This document shows positions 25,666-35,186 of a stretch of 64,000 bases of DNA, one piece after another. The position numbers and the translations under genes are program-made. Location: the NCBI RefSeq assembly GCF_008079445.1, contig NZ_VRYH01000002.1, forward strand, positions 434,001 to 498,000, written 5' to 3'. Under the pieces are notes generated by a model. The model saw nothing but the letters and a program-made list of their open reading frames with translations, made no database searches and was not told where the DNA came from. How positions within the stretch are numbered: position 1 is the first letter of the stretch; the number at the start of each line of letters is the position of its first letter. This stretch comes from Aidingimonas lacisalsi (GTDB lineage Bacteria > Pseudomonadota > Gammaproteobacteria > Pseudomonadales > Halomonadaceae).

Positions 25666-27135
25666 ATGAAACTCAGCGATCCGCGTCTATTCCGGCAGCA
25701 TGCCTACGTCGACGGTAAGTGGACTCATGGCAATGGCGGCCGCGAGGAAGCCGTGATCAATCCCGCCACCGGCGAGGCATTGGGCCACATCCCTTGGCTG
25801 GAAGCCGAGCAATTGCATGGCGCCGTCGATGCCGCTGATGAGGCATTCGTGCAGTGGCGTGCGTTGCGTGCCGATGAGCGCTGCGAACGTCTGCTGGCCT
25901 GGTACGATTTGTTGCAGGCCAATCGCGAGGATCTGGCCACGATCATGACCTTGGAACAAGGCAAACCGCTGCCCGATTCGCGCGGTGAAGTGGAGTACGG
26001 CGCCAGTTTCGTGCGCTGGTTCGCTGAAGAAGGCAAGCGCACTTATGGCGATACCATTCCCAGTCATATTCCCAATGCCGCATTGGGTACCTTGAAAGAG
26101 CCCGTGGGTATCGCCGCTCTGATCACACCATGGAACTTCCCCCTGGCGATGATTACCCGCAAGGCTGCCGCCGCCATGGCGGCCGGCTGTCCGGTCATCG
26201 TCAAGCCTGCCGGGGAAACGCCATTTTCGGCACTGGCGCTAGCCGAACTGGCCGAGCGTGCCGGAATTCCCGCCGGTGTCTTCAATGTCGTGTTGGGCGA
26301 GCCGGCGGAAGTGTCCCGGTTGCTATGTGATGAAGAGCGAGTCAAGGCGCTATCCTTTACCGGTTCCACCCGGGTGGGTCGCCTGCTATTGGAACAGAGC
26401 GCCCATACGGTCAAACGTGTGTCGCTGGAACTCGGTGGCAATGCGCCTTTCATCGTCGGGCCCGATATGGACCCCAAGGAAGCGGCCTATGCCGCCGTGG
26501 CGGCCAAGTTCCAGACGGCAGGACAGGATTGCCTGGCAGCCAATCGCATTCTGGTTCATGAGTCGATTCATGACGATTTCGTCGAGCACTTCGTCGAGCG
26601 CATGTCGGCACTGACCGTGGGCAACGGCATGGATAGCGAAGTGGATCTGGGGCCGCTCATTCATGGTCAGGCCGTGGAAAAAGCGGCGTCGATCGTCGAC
26701 GACGCCATTTCCCGGGGGGCGACCCTGGTGGCTGGTGATCAGACGCAGGCGCCGGGCCCCAACTACTTCATGCCGGTACTACTGACCGGGGTGACTCGCA
26801 ACATGCAGGTGTGGAACGAAGAGAATTTCGCGCCGGTGGCGGGGGTGACGGCCTACTCGGATGACGACCAGGTCATTGCCATGGCCAACGATACCGAGTA
26901 CGGCCTGGCAGCTTACGTCTACACCCATGATATCCGCCGCATCTGGAAGATGCTGCGTGCGTTGGAGTACGGCATGGTCTCGATCAACTCCGTCAAGATG
27001 ACCGGTCCACCCGTGCCGTTCGGTGGCGTCAAGCAGTCCGGCCTGGGACGTGAAGGGGGCGTGACCGGCATCGATGAGTATCTGGAGACGAAGTATTACT
27101 GCTTGGGCGGCCTGGGCTCTGTATCCGGAAGCTAG
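25666..27135 (+). CDS. doeC: Aldehyde dehydrogenase DoeC (aspartate-semialdehyde oxidation)
   Basis: NAD(P)-dependent aldehyde dehydrogenase, 489 residues, of the succinate-semialdehyde dehydrogenase type. Motifs: ITPWNFPLAMITRK, FTGSTRVGRLL, catalytic Glu in SLELGGNAPF, catalytic Cys in TAGQDCLAANRI, and PFGGVKQSGLGREGG near the end. In ectoine degradation DoeC oxidises L-aspartate-semialdehyde, formed from DABA by DoeD, to aspartate. GGGGAGGTG precedes the ATG. The 197-bp gap upstream suggests its own promoter. The palindromic repeat element follows 16 bp after its stop. Confidence 0.87.
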   Translation: MKLSDPRLFRQHAYVDGKWTHGNGGREEAVINPATGEALGHIPWLEAEQLHGAVDAADEAFVQWRALRADERCERLLAWYDLLQANREDLATIMTLEQGKPLPDSRGEVEYGASFVRWFAEEGKRTYGDTIPSHIPNAALGTLKEPVGIAALITPWNFPLAMITRKAAAAMAAGCPVIVKPAGETPFSALALAELAERAGIPAGVFNVVLGEPAEVSRLLCDEERVKALSFTGSTRVGRLLLEQSAHTVKRVSLELGGNAPFIVGPDMDPKEAAYAAVAAKFQTAGQDCLAANRILVHESIHDDFVEHFVERMSALTVGNGMDSEVDLGPLIHGQAVEKAASIVDDAISRGATLVAGDQTQAPGPNYFMPVLLTGVTRNMQVWNEENFAPVAGVTAYSDDDQVIAMANDTEYGLAAYVYTHDIRRIWKMLRALEYGMVSINSVKMTGPPVPFGGVKQSGLGREGGVTGIDEYLETKYYCLGGLGSVSGS

Positions 27136-27150
27136 CTGTGTTGCGGCCAT

Positions 27151-27250
27151 ACGGCGTTGGACCTTGATGCGAAAATGCGCATTTGCAACGCGTAAACTCT
27201 GCTTTTCTTATCAAGGTCCGCCGTGTCTGGTCAGAGCTCGCTTGCTTGCC
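27151..27250. repeat. Dispersed palindromic element, copy 1 (doeC-doeD spacer)
   Basis: GGACCTTGAT (27159-27168) pairs perfectly with ATCAAGGTCC (27210-27219). Between them lies the core 27175-27202, which is 25/28 identical to 50236-50263 in copy 2, including CAACGCGTAAACTC. To the right, GTCTG and a GCTCGC-like block are also shared. The arms differ from copy 2 in sequence but keep complementarity. No T-run follows, so it is unlikely to be a strong terminator here. Confidence 0.65.
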
Positions 27251-27340
27251 GAAGAAGGGGCTACCGCCGAAATACAACGGGCGTACAGCATTCAGGAAAA
27301 CCACCCCGGCACGAGAGTCGGGGGCATTCAGGAGAACGAC

Positions 27341-28747
27341 ATGAGTTTGCACAAGGACTTGACCGATCGCGACCGTAAGGTCACTTTTCATGCGTCCACC
27401 CACCTCAGGGACTATGCCCATGGCGAGGCGGCGGGGCGTGTGATTACCGGCGGCAAGGGGATCAATATCGTCGACAAGGACGGGCGCGAATTCATCGACG
27501 CCTTCGCCGGGCTGTATTGCGTCAACATCGGTTATGGTCGTACCGAGGTGGCCGAAGCGATCTATCAGCAGGCCCTGGAGCTTTCCTATTATCATACCTA
27601 TGTCGGTCACGCTAACGAGCCACAGATCGCGTTGTCAGAGAAAATTCTCGAGCTCGCCGGGCCAGGCATGTCCAAGGTCTACTACGGGATGTCCGGTAGC
27701 GATGCCAACGAGACGCAACTCAAGCTCGTGCGCTATTACAACAACGTCCTGGGTCGTCCGCAGAAGAAGAAGGTCATTTCGCGGATGCGGGGATATCACG
27801 GATCCGGTATCGCTTCGGGGTCCTTGACGGGGCTGCGAGCGTTCCATGACCAGTTCGATCTGCCGATCGAGACCATCCGTCACACCGAGGCACCCTATTA
27901 CTATCACCGCGGCCCTGAACAGGAAGGCATGAGTGAGCGTGAATTTTCCCGGTATTGTGCCGAGCAGCTCGAAGCAATGATCCTGGCCGAGGGACCGGAA
28001 ACGGTGGCCGCATTTATCGGCGAGCCGGTCCTGGGCACCGGGGGTATCGTGCCACCGCCTGAAGGCTATTGGGCAGCGATTCAAGAGGTGCTGGCCAAAT
28101 ACGACGTGCTGTTGATCGCCGACGAAGTCGTCTGTGGGTTCGGGCGGATCGGGGCCGATTTCGGTAGCCACTATTATGGTATCAAACCGGATTTGATCAC
28201 CGTCGCCAAAGGCTTGACCAGCGCCTATCAACCGCTGTCCGCCGTGATTGTCGGCGATCGTGTCTGGGACGTGCTGGAAAAGGGAACCAGTGAGCATGGA
28301 CCCATCGGTCACGGTTGGACCTACTCGGGGCATGCACTGGGCTGTGCCGCCGGTCTGGCCAATCTGGCGATCATCGAGCAGGAAGGACTGACCCGCAACG
28401 CGGCGGAAACGGGAGCGTACCTGCAACAGCAACTGCGCACCGCTTTTGCCGAGCATCCCATCGTGGGCGAAGTGCGTGGTGTGGGGATGCTGGCGGCACT
28501 CGAATTCGTGCCCGATGCGTCGCGGCGTGAACCTTTCGATCCCAAGATCAAGGTAGGACCACGAATCGCGGCGGCCGCCCTCGACGAGAACCTGATTGCC
28601 CGGGCCATGCCCCAGGGTGATATCCTCGGCTTTGCGCCGCCCCTGACTGCGACTCGAGATGAGGTTGATGACATCGTGGCACGGACACGTCGGGCGGTGG
28701 ACAGGGTCACCGATGAGTTGGCCAATGCCGGCACCCTTACGGCATGA
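27341..28747 (+). CDS. doeD: Diaminobutyrate transaminase DoeD (class III aminotransferase)
   Basis: PLP-dependent aminotransferase of 468 residues that converts DABA to aspartate-semialdehyde in ectoine catabolism. Landmarks: YGMSGSDANETQLKLVRYYNN (phosphate-binding and substrate part), VLLIADEVVCGFGRIG with the cofactor Asp, and the Schiff-base Lys in LITVAKGLTSAYQPLSAVI. Start at 27341 is set by AGGAGA; upstream codons in the same frame run through the repeat element and are not coding. It is the functional partner of doeC, although the repeat separates them. Confidence 0.87.
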   Translation: MSLHKDLTDRDRKVTFHASTHLRDYAHGEAAGRVITGGKGINIVDKDGREFIDAFAGLYCVNIGYGRTEVAEAIYQQALELSYYHTYVGHANEPQIALSEKILELAGPGMSKVYYGMSGSDANETQLKLVRYYNNVLGRPQKKKVISRMRGYHGSGIASGSLTGLRAFHDQFDLPIETIRHTEAPYYYHRGPEQEGMSEREFSRYCAEQLEAMILAEGPETVAAFIGEPVLGTGGIVPPPEGYWAAIQEVLAKYDVLLIADEVVCGFGRIGADFGSHYYGIKPDLITVAKGLTSAYQPLSAVIVGDRVWDVLEKGTSEHGPIGHGWTYSGHALGCAAGLANLAIIEQEGLTRNAAETGAYLQQQLRTAFAEHPIVGEVRGVGMLAALEFVPDASRREPFDPKIKVGPRIAAAALDENLIARAMPQGDILGFAPPLTATRDEVDDIVARTRRAVDRVTDELANAGTLTA

Positions 28748-28831
28748 TTCCAGCCAGGGCGGTGGCTGTCGTGGCCCAGACGCTACCGCCCGGGCGAGAC
28801 AGTCACATTGTGCAAGGAGGAAGCGTTTCGC

Positions 28832-29830
28832 ATGTTTCAACCGGCGCATGGTGTGTCCCTGGCCTCGATCTATGAGGCCCGCAAGCGGATCGCAAGGCAG
28901 GTGGCACGTACGCCTCTGATACGTTCGCCGATGCTATCCGATCGGTTTGCTGCCGATATTTTCCTCAAGCTGGAAACCAGCCAACCCACCGGTGCCTTCA
29001 AACTGCGGGGGGCGACCAACATGATTGCCGCGCTGATCGAGCGGCACGGTCATGATGCGCTGGCCCGGGGAGTGACGACCGCATCGACCGGTAATCATGG
29101 TCGGGCCGTCGCCTATGCGGCGTCACGCCTTGGTGTTCCGGCCACTATCTGTCTGTCATCGTTGGTTTCCATCAATAAGGTGGTTGCTATCGAGGCGCTG
29201 GGAGCCACGGTACGGCGTGTCGGCCAGAGTCAGGACGAGGCGTTCAGGGAAGTCGACCGATTGGTGACCGAGGAAGGCATGACGCTCATTCCGCCCTTCG
29301 ATGATCCCTTGATTGCGGCAGGTCAGGGCACCATCGGGCTCGAGCTCCTGGAAGATCAGCCCGACCTGGACAGTGTCATCGTCGGACTCTCGGGAGGCGG
29401 CTTGCTGGGTGGTATCGGTGCCGCAGTCAAGGCGATTCGTCCCGATATCCAGCTCACCGGGGTCAGCCTGTCGCAGGGAGCCGCCATGTGGGAAAGCCTG
29501 TGCGCCGGGTGTCCGGTCGAGGTCGAGGAAATCGAGAGTCTGGGCGACTCGCTGGGAGGCGGTATCGGGCTGGACAACCGCTGCACTTTTGCCTTGGTCC
29601 GCGAGGTGATGGATGCTCACTACCAAGTCTCGGAAGCGGCCATAGCCAATGCCATGGTGGATATACTCGAGACCGACAAGATGCTTGTCGAGGGTGCTGC
29701 TGCCGTAGGGTTGGCGGCTATCGAGGAGCATGGCCTGGCGATTGAAGGTCGCAAGGTGGCATTGATTCTCTCGGGCAATGGCATTGGGTTGGAGACATTC
29801 GATCAGGCGCGCCGGTTGGCGGGACGCTGA
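28832..29830 (+). CDS. eutB: Threonine dehydratase-like protein EutB
   Basis: Fold-type-II PLP enzyme of 332 residues resembling threonine/serine dehydratases: Schiff-base Lys in TGAFKLRGATNM, GNHGRAVAYAA near the substrate site, and the phosphate-binding loop GLSGGGLLGGIG. In ectoine gene clusters EutB is assigned, with EutA and EutC, to the conversion of 5-hydroxyectoine towards ectoine; the evidence for the chemistry is mainly genetic. AAGGAGG lies 11 bases before the ATG. It is followed by eutC after 46 bp. No eutA gene is seen. Confidence 0.83.
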   Translation: MFQPAHGVSLASIYEARKRIARQVARTPLIRSPMLSDRFAADIFLKLETSQPTGAFKLRGATNMIAALIERHGHDALARGVTTASTGNHGRAVAYAASRLGVPATICLSSLVSINKVVAIEALGATVRRVGQSQDEAFREVDRLVTEEGMTLIPPFDDPLIAAGQGTIGLELLEDQPDLDSVIVGLSGGGLLGGIGAAVKAIRPDIQLTGVSLSQGAAMWESLCAGCPVEVEEIESLGDSLGGGIGLDNRCTFALVREVMDAHYQVSEAAIANAMVDILETDKMLVEGAAAVGLAAIEEHGLAIEGRKVALILSGNGIGLETFDQARRLAGR

Positions 29831-29876
29831 CCGTTTATCCGGCCTTATTTCTTCCGTCATCCGTCTGGAGGTTGTC

Positions 29877-30824
29877 ATGCAACTCTATCAACGCGATGCG
29901 ATCGAATCTGCCGTGACATTGGATGATGCTGCGCTAGCCACTGTGGAAGAAGCCTTCGCCTCTCTGGGCCGCGGCGAGGTGGTACAGCCGCCGATCCTGT
30001 CCATGGCGATGGATGAGTTCAACAGTGAAGTCGATGTCAAGACCGCCCATATCCGAGGTTGGAAGCGGTTCGCCATCAAGGTCAGTACCGGTGCATTCGA
30101 TAATCCCCAACGAGGTCTGCCGAGTCTCAATGGGTTGATGATGGCGTTTTCGGCCGAAACCGGCCTGGTCGACGCCGTCCTCTTCGACGAAGGGTATCTG
30201 ACCACGGTGCGTACCGCGCTGGCGGGAGCGCTGGCATCGAAGCACCTGGCTCGCGAGGACAGCAAGCGGGTGGCCGTGTTGGGGGCCGGCGAGCAGGCGG
30301 ACTGGCAAGTGCGTGCCTTGCGTCTGGTGCGCGATATCACGCACGTGGATGTCTGGGCGCGCCGTACCGACGCCGCAGACGCCTATGCAGAGACGATGCG
30401 CCAGCAAGGGCTGGAGGTTCAGGTCCATGACTCTGTTCGTGAAGCGTGTGCCCAGGCGGACATCATCGTGACCACGACACCGGCGCGGGAACCGATCCTG
30501 ACGGCGACGGACCTACCTGAAGGCGTGCATGTCACCGCCATGGGATCGGACAGCCCCGACAAGCGGGAACTCGATGAAGAGGTCATGATTCGTGCCGATG
30601 CCTTCGTTTGTGATACCCGGGCGCAGAGTGAGCATAATGGCGAACTCAAGGCATTTGCCGATCGGCAACCGCCTTTCAAGGTGTTCGAGTTGGGGCAGGT
30701 CATCGATGCCGGCTTGAACCTGCGATTGTCGCCGTCGACCATCACGGTCTGTGATCTGACAGGTACCGGCGTTCAGGATACCGCCATTGCCAATTATGCC
30801 CTGTCACTCCTGGTCACCGAGTGA
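29877..30824 (+). CDS. eutC: Ornithine cyclodeaminase/mu-crystallin family protein EutC
   Basis: NAD(P)-binding protein of 315 residues of the ornithine cyclodeaminase/mu-crystallin family. Visible are the substrate-side KTAHIRGWKRFAIKVSTG, the Rossmann motif VAVLGAGEQADWQVRAL and the EKG-like TAMGSDSPDKRELDEEV. The family deaminates or reduces cyclic and linear amino acids. Next to eutB it is assigned to 5-hydroxyectoine utilisation. GGAGG stands before the ATG. Confidence 0.85.
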   Translation: MQLYQRDAIESAVTLDDAALATVEEAFASLGRGEVVQPPILSMAMDEFNSEVDVKTAHIRGWKRFAIKVSTGAFDNPQRGLPSLNGLMMAFSAETGLVDAVLFDEGYLTTVRTALAGALASKHLAREDSKRVAVLGAGEQADWQVRALRLVRDITHVDVWARRTDAADAYAETMRQQGLEVQVHDSVREACAQADIIVTTTPAREPILTATDLPEGVHVTAMGSDSPDKRELDEEVMIRADAFVCDTRAQSEHNGELKAFADRQPPFKVFELGQVIDAGLNLRLSPSTITVCDLTGTGVQDTAIANYALSLLVTE

Positions 30825-30909
30825 GTGTCCGGTGACCCTGACGATTTGAGACGCGACACCGCCTGAACCAAGCTATCCTTGAAGCGTCAATGGAAGGATG
30901 GAGGCAACA

Positions 30910-31578
30910 ATGGCAAAGGTACTGGCCTTCGATGTCTATGGCACCTTGATCGATACGCATGGCGTGGTGGCGGAACTGGAGTCGCTACTGCCCGACAAGG
31001 CCATGTTTTTTTCGCAACGCTGGCGTGACAAGCAACTGGAGTATGCCTTCCGGCGCGGTCTGATGGGGGATTATGTCGATTTCGCCCAATGTACCCGTGA
31101 AGCCCTCGAGTTCACGGATCGGGCCTTGGGCGCCGATCTCAGTGAGACGCACAAGGAACACTTGATGTCGGCGTATGCCAGATTGCCGGCCTTCGCCGAT
31201 GTGGTCGAGGCATTCGACCAGTTGCATCGTGGCAAGATGACTTGTGTGGCGTTTTCCAACGGGACTCGTCAGGCAGTCAGCGGCCTCCTGGAGCAGGCCG
31301 GTATTCTCTCCTATGTCGATGACATCGTCAGCGTCGACGAAATCAAGCGATTCAAGCCGGATCCCGCCGTCTATGCCTATCTCCGAACCCGATTGGAGTC
31401 AGCCGCTCGTGACACCTGGCTGATTTCAAGCAACCCGTTCGATGTCATCGGGGCCAAGCATGCCGGGCTCCGAGCGGCCTGGATTCGCCGCAGTGCCGAA
31501 GCGCCCTTCGATACCTGGGGTGGTGAACCGGATTTGATCGTTTCCGACCTGGTCGAACTGGCCGAGCGATTGGGCTGA
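30910..31578 (+). CDS. Haloacid dehalogenase, type II (HAD superfamily)
   Basis: HAD hydrolase of 222 residues closest to L-2-haloacid dehalogenases: nucleophile Asp8 in AFDVYGTLIDTHGV, motif II FSNGTRQAV, motif III Lys in IKRFKPDPAVY, and motif IV SSNPFDVIGAKHAGLRAAWIRR. GGAGG at 30900-30904 with 5-base spacing sets the start. It follows eutC by 85 bp and may be the last gene of the ectoine transcript, but no role there is known. Alternative: a phosphatase of the same fold. Confidence 0.85.
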   Translation: MAKVLAFDVYGTLIDTHGVVAELESLLPDKAMFFSQRWRDKQLEYAFRRGLMGDYVDFAQCTREALEFTDRALGADLSETHKEHLMSAYARLPAFADVVEAFDQLHRGKMTCVAFSNGTRQAVSGLLEQAGILSYVDDIVSVDEIKRFKPDPAVYAYLRTRLESAARDTWLISSNPFDVIGAKHAGLRAAWIRRSAEAPFDTWGGEPDLIVSDLVELAERLG

Positions 31579-31581
31579 TGG

Positions 31582-32250
31582 CTAGGTAGGGGGCAGGAGT
31601 CGAAATACACGCCCCCCTGCCGCCTCGGCGTCCGCTTCGTCGTGCGTGACCATCAGTGTCGGCAGGTTCTCCTGATGAATGCGCGAGAAGACCAGACTGC
31701 GCATTTCTTCGCGCAATGTCATGTCCAGCTTGGAGAAGGGTTCGTCGAGCAACATGGCGTGTGGGCGCGAGAGCAGAACACGCATCAGGGCGACACGGGA
31801 ACGTTGGCCACCGGAGAGCGTCGCCGGGTCTCTGTCGGCGTAGCCGGGCAGGCCGATGTCTGCTAACGCCCTGTCTATCTGCGCGTGACGTTCACGTCGC
31901 GAGTTGCCGTCACGAAGGCCGAAGGCCAGATTGCCGCCGACACTCAGGTGTGGAAACAGCAATGGGTCCTGGAACAGGAGTCCCAGTCGACGTTGCTCAG
32001 CGGGCAAGCGGGTCAGCTCCCGGCCTTGCAGCCATACGTTTCCTCTGGCCGAGAAAGCGGGGTCGAGAAAACCGGCAATAAAGGCCAGCAGCGTCGACTT
32101 GCCGACTCCGGAGGGACCCATGACGGTCAGGATTTCGCCTGGCTCGATGCGGGTATCGATGGCCACGAGCGGTGTTTCCTGCAAGCGAATATCGATGGCA
32201 TCCAGATGCAGGATGTTGTCGGAATCATTTCCAGGCATCGCAAGTCTCAT
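31582..32250 (-). CDS. ynjD: ABC transporter ATP-binding protein, YnjD-like
   Basis: ATPase subunit of 222 residues: Walker A MGPSGVGKST, Q-loop LLFQDPLLFPHLSV, signature TLSGGQRSRVAL, Walker B AMLLDEPFSKLD and the switch His in VTHDEADAEA. It begins inside the stop codon of the permease (ATGA), and stops 3 bp from the convergent HAD gene. The substrate of YnjBCD importers is not established; resemblance to thiamine and iron ABC systems is only general. Confidence 0.85.
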   Translation of the reverse strand: MRLAMPGNDSDNILHLDAIDIRLQETPLVAIDTRIEPGEILTVMGPSGVGKSTLLAFIAGFLDPAFSARGNVWLQGRELTRLPAEQRRLGLLFQDPLLFPHLSVGGNLAFGLRDGNSRRERHAQIDRALADIGLPGYADRDPATLSGGQRSRVALMRVLLSRPHAMLLDEPFSKLDMTLREEMRSLVFSRIHQENLPTLMVTHDEADAEAAGGRVFRLLPPT

Positions 32251-33962
32251 GCGGGTTGAAGGCCACGACGGTTGCGTAGCAGCAGTTTGGGTAACCCGAT
32301 TGCCAGGGAAAAACCGATCGCCGGCAATGTCAGTTGCAATAACGCGTAGACGGCAGTCAACCGGCGATCCCCGCCGCCGGCGAGGCTGACTGCCTCGGTC
32401 GTCAGGGTGGTAATGCGCCCTGCCCCCAGCAACAGGGTGGGCAAGTATTGCCCCACACTGACGGCGAAACCGACGGCGGCAGCCGTCAGCAACGGCAGTG
32501 TCAGTAACGGCAGTCTGATTCGTCGGAACACCTCGCCGGGCGAGGCCTGCAGGGTGGCGGCGACCTGGGCCCAGCGTGAATCAAGACGACGGTAGCTTTC
32601 CGAGAGCGAGAGAAAGACATACGGCAACACGAACAGCGTGTGTCCCAGAATGACTGCGAACCACCCGGGAGCGATATGCAACTGGGCCTGGAGCTGTACC
32701 AGCCCGAAGAGAAACGCGACGGGCGGCACCAGCAGGGGAAGATAGAGGATCAGTTGAGTGCGTCGTCGCATACGTCGATGGTACTGGATTTCCGATTCCA
32801 GCGAACCGATGGCAAGAGTCATGGCGATGGCCGTCGACGCCAGACCAATCACGGCTGTCTGGATCACGGAGTGCCAGGCTGTATCGGCGGCTTCCATCCA
32901 ATTACCGATCGTCAACGGCCATGGCCAGGCTTCCGGGAACGGCCAGTAACCGGCCAAGGTCCAGAGCATCAACCCCAACAGACTCATGCCGAGTAACCCC
33001 AATATGAACCAGGTCAGGCCAGTGGCTAGTCCACCAATGAGACGATCGCCATGGTTGCGCCGCCCACTGGTTAGTGTCTGCGACATGAGTTTGACGACCA
33101 GACGCTCCCCCAGCCACCAGAACAGTAAGGCCAATACGGTGACACCCAGTTGTGTCAGGGCGGCGGCGGAGGCCATGAAGCGCCGGTCCAGATCGGGATC
33201 GTTGAGCCAGCGGATCACCGAGACGGCCAGCGTGGGTGGATTGGAAGGCCCCAGGATCATGGCTACATCGACAGTGGCGCTGGCGAAGGCAATAACGGCG
33301 TAGATCGGCAAACGAATCAGTGGATACAGGTTGGGCAACACCCCCTTGAGGAAGGCAGTGAGTGGCGCATAACCCAGCATTCGAGCCAATCGGTGATGCG
33401 ACTGCGCCTGGCATTGCGGGAGGGCAGCCAGACTCATCAGTAGCAGAAACGGCATTTCCTTGGCGACCAATCCCAGTATCAGGCTGGCCCCCCATGGATC
33501 GCCTGGAAACAGGTAGTCGGGAGGGTAGCTCCATCCTGTCAACCAGGGGGACATGGCACGGTTGGCCAGTCCGGATGGCGTAAGCAGGAAGCCGATACCG
33601 ATGGCTGCAGCCGCATGAGGAACGGCCAGCAGCGGTGAAAGCAACCGTTGTATCGCGCGGAAGGCTCGTGTCTCGAGCAGGGCGCCGAGCAGCAGTATGA
33701 CCAGAATGAGTGCACCCAACGTGCTGGCCAGTGCCGTGACCAGGCTCAAGCTTATCATGTCGACCAGACCGGGCTGGCGCCAGAGGGCCTGCCAGGGCGT
33801 CAGACTCACGGTGTGACCATCGAGAGCCGGAAGCCAGCCGAAGGCGGGGCCGATCACTCCGGCCAGCCCACCGGCCACCGGAACGATCAACAGCGCCATG
33901 GCCAGCCAGGGGGCGAAACGAACCGCCATCAGGAAAAGACGGCTGCGACGAAAATGACCCAT
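32247..33962 (-). CDS. ynjC: ABC transporter permease, duplicated (YnjC-like)
   Basis: Membrane protein of 571 residues with two permease halves in one chain, giving about 12 helices, each with a cytoplasmic EAA-type loop (first near LGYAPLTAFLKGVLPNLYPLIRLP, second near LQASPGEVFRRIRLPLLTLPLL). E. coli YnjC (about 510 residues) and ThiP/FbpB proteins have the same duplicated layout. It lies 18 bp behind the binding-protein gene and overlaps the ATPase gene. Confidence 0.85.
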   Translation of the reverse strand: MGHFRRSRLFLMAVRFAPWLAMALLIVPVAGGLAGVIGPAFGWLPALDGHTVSLTPWQALWRQPGLVDMISLSLVTALASTLGALILVILLLGALLETRAFRAIQRLLSPLLAVPHAAAAIGIGFLLTPSGLANRAMSPWLTGWSYPPDYLFPGDPWGASLILGLVAKEMPFLLLMSLAALPQCQAQSHHRLARMLGYAPLTAFLKGVLPNLYPLIRLPIYAVIAFASATVDVAMILGPSNPPTLAVSVIRWLNDPDLDRRFMASAAALTQLGVTVLALLFWWLGERLVVKLMSQTLTSGRRNHGDRLIGGLATGLTWFILGLLGMSLLGLMLWTLAGYWPFPEAWPWPLTIGNWMEAADTAWHSVIQTAVIGLASTAIAMTLAIGSLESEIQYHRRMRRRTQLILYLPLLVPPVAFLFGLVQLQAQLHIAPGWFAVILGHTLFVLPYVFLSLSESYRRLDSRWAQVAATLQASPGEVFRRIRLPLLTLPLLTAAAVGFAVSVGQYLPTLLLGAGRITTLTTEAVSLAGGGDRRLTAVYALLQLTLPAIGFSLAIGLPKLLLRNRRGLQPA

Positions 33963-33980
33963 GCAATCGCGTTTATCAGG

Positions 33981-35186
33981 CTATCGGTTGCCGTAACGTG
34001 CCTGCCATGCTTCTTCCAGGCGATCGACCCAGCTGGGGTGGGGCTCGGCCAGGATGTTTGCCGACTGGTCGGATGACAGGCTCCCCGGTATGTCCTGGCT
34101 GTCGTCAAAAGCGCCCTTCGCGTCGTCACCGAGCGCATCGGTATCCAGTACCGTGGGATCGCCCCAGACCGAAATGTCCTGCTTGTGGGCCTGGGCTTCA
34201 GGAGACAACAGGAAGTTGGCCGTTACCATGGCACCGGCCTTATGGGAGGCATTGAAGGGAATGGCAACGAAGTGCACGTTGCCCAGCGTACCGCCGTCGA
34301 GTTGGTAACTGCGAGTGCTGGGGGGGAGTTGGTTGTCGGCGACGGCGGCTGCGGGCGCTGAAGGATTGAAAGTGAACGCCAATGCCAATTCACCATCGCC
34401 CATCAACCGTTGCATGGCGCTGCCGCTGTCGGGAAACCGGCGTCCTTCGCGCCATAGATGGGGGTGCAGGTCGTCGAGATAGTCCCAAAGAGGGGCAGTA
34501 ATGGCATCAAAATCGGCTTCCTCGACAGGCGTATACAGTGCTTCCTCGTCATCGGCCAAGGTAATCAAGGCCTGTTTGAGGAAAGTCGTGCCGAGGAAGT
34601 TGGGAACCTGAGGGTAACTGAACCGGCCCGGATTGTGCTGCGCCCAGTCGAGTAGGGCGTCGAGACTGCGAGGCGGTGAGTCGACGCGTTGGCTGTCGTG
34701 ATAAAACGTCAGTTGTGCGCGTCCCCAGGGGGATTCATAGCCCTCTGTCGGCACGGTGAAATCGGTGCGCATTTCTGGATGTTCGTCGGGGCGTGTCAAC
34801 GAGAAGTTGGGCAGTCGCTCGGCGAATGGACCGAACAGCAAGTCATTGGTTTTCATCGCTGCGAAGTTCTCGCCATTGATCCAGATCAGGTCTACTGCAC
34901 CGTCTTCGGTATTGCCTGCGGATTTTTCTGCCAGGACTCGCGAGACGACATTACTGGCGTCATTCACCTTCACATGGACCAGTTCGATACCATGGCTCTC
35001 TGCAAGGCGTTCGCCGACCCACTCGATATAGTCATTGCTCCGTGGGTCACCGCCCCAGGCATGCCAATAGACCGTTTGCCCTTCAGCTTGCTTCTCGACC
35101 GCAGACCAATCGGCGGGGGCGGGTGTGGCGCTTGCCTGGTCGATGACTATCAGCGTGGCAAGCAGAAACAATGGTGGCATTCGCAT
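33981..35186 (-). CDS. ynjB: ABC transporter substrate-binding protein, YnjB-like
   Basis: Periplasmic binding protein of 401 residues with a signal peptide (MRMPPLFLLATLIVIDQASA). Typical YnjB features are VYWHAWGGDPRSNDYIEWVGERL, VDLIWINGENFAAMKTNDLLFGPF and the ending WVDRLEEAWQARYGNR. ATG 35186 follows AGGAG by 10 bases; in-frame ATGs up to 35252 exist but put charged residues before the signal. It is first in the ynjBCD operon. No thiamine-pyrophosphate riboswitch was found in front of it, so thiamine import is not indicated. Confidence 0.85.
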   Translation of the reverse strand: MRMPPLFLLATLIVIDQASATPAPADWSAVEKQAEGQTVYWHAWGGDPRSNDYIEWVGERLAESHGIELVHVKVNDASNVVSRVLAEKSAGNTEDGAVDLIWINGENFAAMKTNDLLFGPFAERLPNFSLTRPDEHPEMRTDFTVPTEGYESPWGRAQLTFYHDSQRVDSPPRSLDALLDWAQHNPGRFSYPQVPNFLGTTFLKQALITLADDEEALYTPVEEADFDAITAPLWDYLDDLHPHLWREGRRFPDSGSAMQRLMGDGELALAFTFNPSAPAAAVADNQLPPSTRSYQLDGGTLGNVHFVAIPFNASHKAGAMVTANFLLSPEAQAHKQDISVWGDPTVLDTDALGDDAKGAFDDSQDIPGSLSSDQSANILAEPHPSWVDRLEEAWQARYGNR

